From an uncultured Aquimarina sp. (GTDB lineage Bacteria > Bacteroidota > Bacteroidia > Flavobacteriales > Flavobacteriaceae), in the NCBI RefSeq assembly GCF_947492965.1, contig NZ_CANLOZ010000001.1, forward strand, positions 310,001 through 374,000: DNA of 64,000 nt, given 5' to 3'. Shown in pieces: positions 1 through 8,200 of this stretch. The notes under the pieces were generated by a model. The model had not been told where the DNA came from and made no database searches. It saw only the letters and a program-made list of their open reading frames with translations. Numbering within the stretch: position 1 is the first letter of the stretch; each line of letters begins with the position of its first letter. The translations under genes and the position numbers were made by a program.

Positions 1-1106
1 ATGACTTTGTTTGGGCTACTGGAGGAAAACTTCCTGGTTTAGGAGGAGCTTCTACTCCGAATGGGTCTCAACCTGCCGGTTGTACACAAAATCAAAACAC
101 CATTGAGAACGCATTTTCTTGTCGACTAATGTGGCGTTCCAATACGGCGCATACACAACCACCTTATCTTATTGTGTACGATTATTTGCCTAATAGAGAA
201 ACACGATGTGGAGGAAATACACGTCTTGGAGATTTAAAACTAGAACGAAATACCTGGTACACGGTAAAGCAATATCTAAAATTGAATACACCTGGTCAGG
301 AAAATGGTGTTTTGAAAATGTATATCGATGGAGAATTATTAGTGGATTTAGATGATGTTATGTTTCGATTATCAGGAAAAGGAAGTGTTAAAATTAATTC
401 AGTTGTAATGCATACCTATAGAGGTGGAAATCGTTCAGATGATTGGTGGCAATCCCCTCAGGATGATTATGTATACTTTGATGATTTTAAAGTATGGACT
501 AACTGTTCTGATGCTACAGATAATGGAGAGAACCAGTTACCAGCGATATCTTTTAATGAACCAACTTCTCAGACAGTTACTTTAGAAGAAGGGAATAATC
601 TTATGGTAAATGTAGCAGCGAGTGATCCCGATGGAACTATTGAGAACGTAAAGTTATATATGGATAATGTAGAAATACGAGAAGAGGTAAATCCTCCTTA
701 CGAATGGGGACATCGAGATGATCTAGATGAGCAATTAAAAAACTTAGCTGCTGGCACATACCAAATGAAAGCTGTAGCTACCGATAATCGAGGAGGTACA
801 AGTGAGATTTCTTTTGAGCTAGTGGTAGAAGAAAATGCGTTGTCAGTAGACGAGTTTGATGCATCTGATTTAAAGATTAAAATATATCCAAATCCTGCTG
901 ATAATATAATCTTTATAGAGAATGAAGGAAATACTACACAAGCTATTCAGATTAAAATAAATGATATAAGTGGAAGAACGGTTAAAACGATTACTTCTAA
1001 TAGTTCTGTAATAGAAATAAATACAAGTGCATTAAGTTCTGGAATGTTTTTGATGACGGTAAAAAGTGGAAAATTGAGTACATCCAAACTTTTGGTAAAA
1101 AAATAA
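1..1106 (+). CDS. Secreted PL14/PL20-type polysaccharide lyase, 5' end outside window
   Basis: The reading frame is open from the first full codon at position 3, so the gene begins upstream of the window; the internal Met at 129 is not the start. The upstream codons encode GGKLPGL and, before Met129, FSCRLMWR, both typical of the PL14/PL20 jelly-roll lyases (alginate lyase, endo-glucuronan lyase). The jelly roll ends near position 520. It is followed by a bacterial Ig-like domain (about 540-830) and a T9SS type A sorting domain with KIYPNP (about 880-1106). The neighbouring glucuronate pathway favours a glucuronan-type rather than alginate substrate, which is inference. The next lyase gene starts 17 bases later, so an operon is likely. 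Confidence 0.8.
   Translation, partial: DFVWATGGKLPGLGGASTPNGSQPAGCTQNQNTIENAFSCRLMWRSNTAHTQPPYLIVYDYLPNRETRCGGNTRLGDLKLERNTWYTVKQYLKLNTPGQENGVLKMYIDGELLVDLDDVMFRLSGKGSVKINSVVMHTYRGGNRSDDWWQSPQDDYVYFDDFKVWTNCSDATDNGENQLPAISFNEPTSQTVTLEEGNNLMVNVAASDPDGTIENVKLYMDNVEIREEVNPPYEWGHRDDLDEQLKNLAAGTYQMKAVATDNRGGTSEISFELVVEENALSVDEFDASDLKIKIYPNPADNIIFIENEGNTTQAIQIKINDISGRTVKTITSNSSVIEINTSALSSGMFLMTVKSGKLSTSKLLVKK
621..837 (+). repeat. 217-base module nearly identical to 2102-2318 (copy 1)
   Basis: This encodes most of the Ig-like domain of the first lyase. It aligns without gaps to 2102-2318 in the next gene, with roughly nine bases in ten identical, whereas the catalytic domains of the two proteins are unrelated. 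This suggests recent module duplication or gene conversion. Confidence 0.8.
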
Positions 1107-1123
1107 TTTGAGATAAGAAACTT

Positions 1124-2590
1124 ATGGTACAGATAAAATCAAGGAGCGCTTCTGAATTTTTATGTCTAAAGATCATGGTCATAAACGTTGTATTTTTACT
1201 TTCAATCAATAGTTTAAAAGCACAGGTTTTATGGTATGGAGATCCTGACAAGAGTGTTAATTCTAGCTTTAGAAGGTTTGATTCAGGAAATGCTGGTGAT
1301 GATTGCAGTAATCAATCTAATAATAATTCTTCGGCATCTACAGTAAATGATTCTGAATATGGAAAGGTCTGGAGGATACAGAAACCCACTGGTCAAAAAA
1401 GAGGTGAATTTGCCAGAACTACTGGTACTGTAAATAATTATGAACCGGAAGAAGGGGATTTTGTTTATTACGGGTGGCGATGGAAAATAGAGTCTACACC
1501 TAATATTACAAGTGGTATAGCCGTTTGGCAATGGAAAACAGATGCAGGAGACCAGAACAATACACAGAATTACCCTTTAAACATGGGGTATGGAAATGGT
1601 ACGTTGACTTTTAGTGCTTGGGGTCCATGTTTTCCTAGTTGGAATTCCTGTAGTGGATCGATCAGCAAACGTAAAACTACACTATGGAGCAAATCTATTC
1701 CAGAAAATACGTGGGTAAGTTTTGTAGTTGGTATAAAAATGTCTAGAAATGATGACATAGGTTATGTAGAGCTATGGTATAATGGACAAAAACAAACACT
1801 TTCAAATTCTGATTTTCAAGATTATCAAGTGGATATTTCCTCCGATGGTAAGCGAGCATTTCATAAGACATTTGATGGTAAAGTGGTATATCCAAAATGG
1901 GGATCGTATAATTCAAATGCCTGTAATTTTAACACGACTACTTATTATGATGAAATGAGAATCGCTACTACTTTAGAATCAGCAATGCCATCTGGATCGG
2001 ATTCTGGAGAGAATCAATTACCAGTAGTATCATTTAGTACACCAACTTCCCCAACAATAACCGTAGATGAAGGTCATAATCTAATAGTAAATGTAGATGC
2101 TAGTGATCCCGATGGAACTATCCAGAATGTAAAGTTATATATGGATAATGTGGAAATACGAGAAGAAGTAAATCCTCCTTACGAATGGGGACATCGAGAT
2201 GATCTGGACGAGCAACTGAAAAACTTAGCTGCTGGCACATACCAAATAAAAGCAGTAGCTATCGATAATCGTGGAGGTACAAGTGAAACTACTTTTGAGT
2301 TGGTGGTAGAAGAAAATGTATTATCTACTCCTGATTTTTCAATAGAAAAACCAATGACTGTGTATCCTATTCCAGTTGTTGATCTTTTAACTATAGAAAT
2401 CCCAAAAGCAGAAATTTCTAGTGTTACCATATATGATTTACAGGGAAAAGAGTTATTTCAATCAGTTTTAGATAAAGAATCTAAAGAAATATTTTCTTTA
2501 GATTTTTCTAAGTTTTCTAAAGGGGTTTATTTTCTAAGTGCGCAACATGAAGGTAAAAATATACAGACTATTAAAGTACTTAAAAAGTAG
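1124..2590 (+). CDS. Secreted heparinase-I-fold (PF14099-like, possibly PL28-like) polysaccharide lyase candidate
   Basis: A 488-residue exported protein. The signal segment contains VINVVFLLSINSLKAQ; the start at 1124 gives a long n-region, and an internal Met18 at 1175 is an alternative. Residues about 35-290 look like the concanavalin-type jelly roll of heparin lyase I and related lyases: KRGEFART, YYGWRWKIES, AVWQWKTDAG and a closing YPKWGSYNS. An Ig-like domain (about 300-395) and a T9SS sorting domain (VYPIPV) follow. The family is judged from motif pattern only; PL28 ulvan lyase, PL13 or an unassigned group are all possible. It sits 17 bases after the PL14/PL20-like gene and 98 bases before the propeller lyase candidate. 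Confidence 0.7.
   Translation: MVQIKSRSASEFLCLKIMVINVVFLLSINSLKAQVLWYGDPDKSVNSSFRRFDSGNAGDDCSNQSNNNSSASTVNDSEYGKVWRIQKPTGQKRGEFARTTGTVNNYEPEEGDFVYYGWRWKIESTPNITSGIAVWQWKTDAGDQNNTQNYPLNMGYGNGTLTFSAWGPCFPSWNSCSGSISKRKTTLWSKSIPENTWVSFVVGIKMSRNDDIGYVELWYNGQKQTLSNSDFQDYQVDISSDGKRAFHKTFDGKVVYPKWGSYNSNACNFNTTTYYDEMRIATTLESAMPSGSDSGENQLPVVSFSTPTSPTITVDEGHNLIVNVDASDPDGTIQNVKLYMDNVEIREEVNPPYEWGHRDDLDEQLKNLAAGTYQIKAVAIDNRGGTSETTFELVVEENVLSTPDFSIEKPMTVYPIPVVDLLTIEIPKAEISSVTIYDLQGKELFQSVLDKESKEIFSLDFSKFSKGVYFLSAQHEGKNIQTIKVLKK
2102..2318 (+). repeat. 217-base module nearly identical to 621-837 (copy 2)
   Basis: Second copy of the near-identical Ig-domain DNA, in the same orientation and same domain position (between catalytic domain and T9SS tail) of the neighbouring gene. 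Confidence 0.8.
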
Positions 2591-2688
2591 ATTGTTCACT
2601 TCGCACTGATGGGGGATTAAGAAGTGTAAAATAATCAGAGGGTTTCTTTGTAAAAGGTTTATAGATTTTTAATAAAATATCATTCACT

Positions 2689-4590
2689 ATGAATCACTTA
2701 AAACCAATTATTATAGTGTTTTCTGTTTTATTTATTTGTACTAATAATTTCCTAATAGCACAAGTAAGTTTAGAAAAACATGAAGAACTGAATCAAAACG
2801 CTTTGAAGTTTTGGTATGCGGATCCTGATCAACCAGCAGCACGTTTCAACAGAAATATTTCACCTAAAGGGGATTGTTTGCAATTCGTAAATGGGTATCT
2901 GTTTTTGACCTGGTATAAAGGAGGAATGCAAAACAGAAATTTAATGTTATCCAGACTTCATTTAGAATCTAATACATGGGCTACCATACAATTTCCTGAT
3001 AAGGTTAGTCTGTATAGTTCTGGTGAAGGAAATTCTCACCGAGTTGCGTCATTAGGAGTTTCTCCAATTGATGGAACGATTCATCTAATGTATGATATGC
3101 ATGCTAGTGAATTAAGATATAGATTCTCGGAAAAGAATATCGCTTTTGCGCCAGATTCGGACTTTACATTAGATAAGTTTTCATCCAGAAGAAATTATTT
3201 TAAACCAGGAAATGTAATATCCAGATTTACGTATCCCAATACGGAAGTAAATCAGAATGGTGAATTAATTGTAGAGTACCGTTTAGGAACATCTAGACAA
3301 GGAGATAAGTATATTATCCTGTACGATGGAAATTCTTGGTCGGATACCCAATTAGTAATGAGAGGAAACAATGAAAATCCTGAATTTAATCAATATGGAG
3401 GATTTAGATATTTTTTTGATCAATTGTATTTAGGATGTTCTGTTCGTATAAAAGGAGACGATGTCGAGTTTAATAAAGGATTTTACTATGCGGCGATTGG
3501 AAATAATGGATTGGGAGATACTTGGGAAAATCTCAATGGGCAAAACATTTCTACACCAATTGAAGGACTTACAGAGATGAATAAATTTAAAATTGCAGAC
3601 CCTTTACCAAATGGAAGCAATGGCATGACTAGTGCTCCCAATTTTGTGGTTTCTAAGAATAAAGCAATTCATTTTACAAATAGAATACCTGGACAAGGAA
3701 CGGTTCACTACTATACAAAACCGAATTCTGATGAAGTGATCAAAGCTTCAGGAGGTTCTCCACCTGTTAATTTTCCTGGGGATGATGGAAGAGTATATAG
3801 CATAGAGGTAAAGACTAATGGAAAAATTCAACTAAGAAGTACCAAAGAAGGTGAAAGTAATTGGCGAACTGATTATACATGGTCCGGAAATGAAGAATTT
3901 GATCAAATGGTATATGAGTATGCAAATGGGTATTTACATATTATTGCATCTGAAGAAAGAAATAGTGATCAGTTACCACTGCATTATTTAAAATTGAAAC
4001 TGGAATCAGTAGATATTCCCAACGAATTACCTATGCTTTCTTTTGTAACACCTACGGAAGATATCGTGTTACAAGAAGGGTATGCTAGTTTTGAAGTAAC
4101 GGTTGATGCATCTGATATAGATGGAAGTATAAGTAATGTTCAATTATATATTGACGATGATTTTATAAGACAGGAAGTAAATCCACCATATACTTGGGGA
4201 CAAGGAAATCTCACTGATGAATTATTAGGGTTGTCAGTAGGAGAGCATACTATAAAAGCAATTGCTACTGATAATGATGGAGGAATCTCAGAAATTTCAT
4301 TCATATTCATTGTAGAACAGCAGATACTTTCTATTGATGAGTTTGAAGAAGTAGAACAGAATGTCAAGATTTATCCAAACCCTGTTAAAGAAAATAAATT
4401 AAATATTATCGGTCTTTCGCAAAAGAATATAATCTTAGAAGTGTATGATGTATTTGGAAAAAAAGTATTCACTCGATCCACCTCTGAAGAAAGTACAATA
4501 TTAGATCTTTCTGAATTGAGTGCTGGTTTGTATGTCCTTCATATTTCAAGTAATGTAGAGCAAATCAATAAAGTATTTGTAAAAAAATAA
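2689..4590 (+). CDS. Secreted BNR_4-type beta-propeller lyase, PL24/PL25-like (putative ulvan-lyase family)
   Basis: A 633-residue protein with a signal peptide ending LIAQ. Residues about 40-440 carry the BNR-type propeller pattern seen in PL24/PL25 ulvan lyases. Candidate catalytic residues are His117 (GNSHR), His138 (YDMH), Tyr182 (TYPN) and Arg198 (EYRLG); their spacing (+21, +65, +81) resembles the His/His/Tyr/Arg set I recall for PL25 enzymes. An Ig-like domain (about 450-545) and a T9SS domain (KIYPNPV) follow. The mature N-terminus has FWYADPD, echoing WYGDPD in the preceding protein. Ulvan is one possible substrate, but no sulfatase or rhamnosidase accompanies it here, so another uronate polymer cannot be excluded. 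Confidence 0.72.
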   Translation: MNHLKPIIIVFSVLFICTNNFLIAQVSLEKHEELNQNALKFWYADPDQPAARFNRNISPKGDCLQFVNGYLFLTWYKGGMQNRNLMLSRLHLESNTWATIQFPDKVSLYSSGEGNSHRVASLGVSPIDGTIHLMYDMHASELRYRFSEKNIAFAPDSDFTLDKFSSRRNYFKPGNVISRFTYPNTEVNQNGELIVEYRLGTSRQGDKYIILYDGNSWSDTQLVMRGNNENPEFNQYGGFRYFFDQLYLGCSVRIKGDDVEFNKGFYYAAIGNNGLGDTWENLNGQNISTPIEGLTEMNKFKIADPLPNGSNGMTSAPNFVVSKNKAIHFTNRIPGQGTVHYYTKPNSDEVIKASGGSPPVNFPGDDGRVYSIEVKTNGKIQLRSTKEGESNWRTDYTWSGNEEFDQMVYEYANGYLHIIASEERNSDQLPLHYLKLKLESVDIPNELPMLSFVTPTEDIVLQEGYASFEVTVDASDIDGSISNVQLYIDDDFIRQEVNPPYTWGQGNLTDELLGLSVGEHTIKAIATDNDGGISEISFIFIVEQQILSIDEFEEVEQNVKIYPNPVKENKLNIIGLSQKNIILEVYDVFGKKVFTRSTSEESTILDLSELSAGLYVLHISSNVEQINKVFVKK

Positions 4591-5252
4591 TGCCAAAAAA
4601 TGTCTGATAGTTTCGATTATGATCGATAAACACAAACAACTAAATTATTATGTTTAATAATGATAAAAAAATCTTTAAAGTATATTGAAATTTTAATATT
4701 AAATAATTGATTATCAGTGTTTTTTGGTATTTTAAAGAAAGATTCAATAAAGATAATAGACAATATATTTATTAGTTTAGCTTTATACTTATTAGAGAAG
4801 TTCCAGACCTTTTCTAGAATAAAAAAGAGAGTAATTATTAAGAAAAAGTTCATAGAAAAAAGAACTTTCATAGAAGGCTTAAGTTTTCTTTTTTTGATAT
4901 AACTCTAAATAGATAAACGAATCTAGTTCGTTTAATATTTAAATATTTTCTTCCCTTAGATCTTTAAATATTTATTCGTTTTAGCGCATCAGTATTTGTA
5001 CTGAAAATCCTGTGTATAACAAGGATTAAAAAAAGATATGTCATCGATTTATTTGTAATTGAAGACATTAAAAGAATGTAAAGAAGAATAGTATGAAAGT
5101 ATTTCTATGATCAAAAGTAAATGTTCATCATTACTCAGTTTTTTCGAGTGATGAGGTATATCTATAGGATATAAGTCTAATAATGAAGCTCTCAATTAAC
5201 CGAAATACTCTTATTAAAGAACCTTTTAAAATTAACCTAACACAAACTCACA
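4591..5252. other. 660-base AT-rich intergenic region
   Basis: No convincing gene. Short open frames around 4617-4902 are low-complexity Lys/Ile/Phe-rich and lack homology cues. Structure seen: an inverted repeat at 4845-4851/4862-4868 with TTCATAGAA repeated twice beside it, and a hairpin at 5128-5154 followed by a small hairpin at 5156-5175. The last 27 bases before the G8 gene contain a 16-mer shared with the leader of the second G8 gene. It probably holds the promoter and regulator site of the G8 gene. Confidence 0.5.
5128..5154 (+). promoter_or_regulatory. Hairpin in leader of first G8 gene
   Basis: Bases 5128-5136 pair with 5146-5154 (nine pairs, one G-T) around a nine-base loop. No T-run follows, so it does not look like a terminator. 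It is about 100 bases upstream of the start codon. Function unknown; an operator or mRNA-stability element is possible. Confidence 0.3.
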
Positions 5253-8200
5253 ATGAAAAATCGTAAACGCACAACAAGGTATAAGCACCTATACACCTTG
5301 CTTATAATGATGTTATTATGTATGGGAATAAGTAATGGTTTTGCTAATACACCAACGAATACTAAACCCAAGAAAGTATCTTCTTCTTATGAGTGTGTTC
5401 CACCAACAACTAGCTTAGCGACTATTAGTCCTGTACAATCAGGTTTCTGGAATCAAGGATCTACGTGGCCTAATGGTGTTGCTCCAACTTCAAATGATGA
5501 TGTTGTAGTGCCTCCAGGTATAGATTTAGTTATGGTAGGAACCTGTAGAGCAAGAAACATTAATGTACAAGGGAAATTAAGTGCTGTTAATTGGCAAGCT
5601 GGAGGAGCGTGGATCGATCTAGAAGCGCGAAGTATTATGGTTGCCAATGGCGGTTATATGGAAGTTGGAACTGAAGCACAACCTTATCATGCTAGTAGAA
5701 ATGCTAATGGAATTAGTTGTCAGATCACACTTACAGGTACCAAAGTAGTCAATGCAGCTGCATCTTATAAAGCCATTATGGTTATGGGTGGTGGTCGTCT
5801 AGAATTACATGGAAAGAAAAGAATGAGTTGGACAAATATTGCAACTACAGCTAATCAAGGAGCCCAGCAAATTACACTTAAAGAAGCTGTAGACTGGGAA
5901 GTAGGAGATCAAATTGCATTAACTGCTACTGGATTAGCAAGCTCTCAGTCGAAAGCTTGGAACAATGTTGACGAAGCACGGATTACTGCCATTAGCGGAA
6001 ATAGAAGAACACTTACATTAGCATCCCCACTGCAATTTACCCATATCGGTGGATCTAAAACCTATACAAGAGCTCGAGACGGGAAAACTTGGAATGTAAA
6101 TATTCAGGCTGAAGTTGGTTTGCTTACACATTATATCAAGATTCAAGGTAAAATGGATGCTAACAATGAGCAAACTGGATTTGGAGGACATATTATGCTA
6201 ATGAAGAATTCTATCGCTCACGCAGAAAATGTAGAATTGTATAAAATGGGTCAAAAAGGAGTTTTAGGAAGATACCCGTTTCATTGGCATTTAAATGAAG
6301 ATAAGGCTCAAGGCAGTTATTTTAGAAATAGTAGTGTACATAAATCTTTCAACAGAGCTGTAACCATTCATGGTACCGATTATGTAACTGTAGACGGAAT
6401 ATTTGCCTATGATCAAATAGGGCATGGAATCTTTTTGGAAGATGGCGCTGAACGATTCAATACCATAAAGAATAATGTTGTTTTTGTAACTAGAAGACCA
6501 AAACCAGGAGAGCAACTAACGCCATCAGATAACGAAGCAAACGAACCCCAAAATAGAACACCAGCTTCTTATTGGATTACGAATCCGAATAATTACTTCG
6601 AGAATAATGTAGCTGCAGGTACAGAAGGGACAGGATTTTGGTTTGCTTTTCCAGAAAGACCGATGTTTGATTCTGGAAACTTAGCCTATTATCAGGGTTT
6701 AAATCCTTCAAAAGAACCTTTAGGAAGTTTTGATGGTTTCGTAGCGCATACTTGTATGACTGGTTGGGACGTTTTTGACAGATTAAACCCTAATCATTCT
6801 TTAAAAAAGAATTTTGGATGGGATGTAAACACTAGACAATTGATTAAAGATGGTCTGATGTACGGAAATGATCAGGCATTATACAGTGGATTGGGAGTAG
6901 GAGGTACTAATGAGAATACAGTTTTTTATAATTGTGCTTTTAGTGATAATAAAACAGTTTCTATGCTTGCTGGAGATCTAACTATAGAAAATAGTTTGTT
7001 TAATGTAGATACAGATCTTGGAGTATTCAATGGAGTACGAGAATTCTTTAGGTTTTACGATGGGCCAGGAAGGCATATCGATTGTCATTTCGAAGGATGG
7101 AATCGATCTAATGCAGAAATGATTAAGCAAATTACAGGGGGAGGAGCCACAGAGAATTTTAACCCTACGTTCCGTGGAACTACAAAAGGGTTTTCAGAAC
7201 CGTTCCCATTTAGATTTTTTCCTTTACCAAATACAGATAATACTCGCGCCAGAAAAGTGGGACAGTTCTTCAAAGACTATGATGGAGGATTAACCGGAAA
7301 AGCAAATACAACACTAATTAGAGATATAGCATTTCTTAGAGATGGACACGAATACAGACATCCTTCTTGGAGAAATGCTGCGAGATCTGATTATTTCTTC
7401 GCTGGATTATGGCTTGCAGGGATTAATTCCAGTGGAACCCGAATATCGGTAGTCCGTTCGAAACCTGGAACAGAAAATGTTTGTTTCTATGAATCTGGAA
7501 ATGCATCTTCAGGAACGTATAAGTTTCCTACTATTGTCAATGAAGGCTTTAGATATACATATTATCTGGATAGAGCACCATCAAATAAAAGTATTCATCT
7601 CATTTGGAATAGAGGAGATGCTGGTGATTTAGGATTTGTAGTTTTTAAGGGACTTGGAAAACTAGGTAATTTTAGAGCAAGGGGGCATAATTTTAATCTA
7701 CCACGTTTAAATTCTATTGCAGCTGTAGAAAATGCTACAGATAATGCCTATTTTATTGCAGGGAATGGTGATGTATATCTTAAACTAAGAAATTTAGGAG
7801 GTGATGATAGATCTAATATTTTCTTTAACTGGGATAATAATGGAAGTTTCCAACCGGCAGCCCTACCATGTACTACGAATGATCTAGATGGAGTAACTGC
7901 AATGGATAATGATGGTGATGGTAGACCAGATATTGTAGAAACAGATACTTGTGGAAACCCAAATAATGCATCTGATTTAAACTTTGAGTTTAGTAATACA
8001 GATGAGAGTTTTCAACGATTTAATACAGCTGCGGCAAATACAAGTAGTGATCAATTTTGGTTAATTAGAGCAGATAACTCCAATGATCCTTATATTGTTA
8101 GGAATGGTTTGAAATTCAGTGGAAATCAGGTGCCGCAGTTAAAAATTAGAACAAAATCTGAAGCTGCTGGTACTTTTCAGCTGTTTTGGGCAACTACCGA

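Noticed and set aside
129-131. ATG at 129 as the start of the first gene
   Set aside because: The frame is open from position 3 and the upstream codons encode the conserved GGKLPGL and FSCRLMWR motifs, so the real start is outside the window.
129-1106. Alginate as the main substrate because of the PL14-type motif
   Set aside because: The pathway genes are KduI/KduD, UxaC and UxuA (glucuronate/unsaturated uronate); I saw no alginate-specific PL6, PL7 or PL17 enzyme.
4617-4902. Short open frames on both strands in the AT-rich gap
   Set aside because: Low-complexity Lys/Ile/Phe-rich translations, overlapping on opposite strands, with no sign of conservation or ribosome site.
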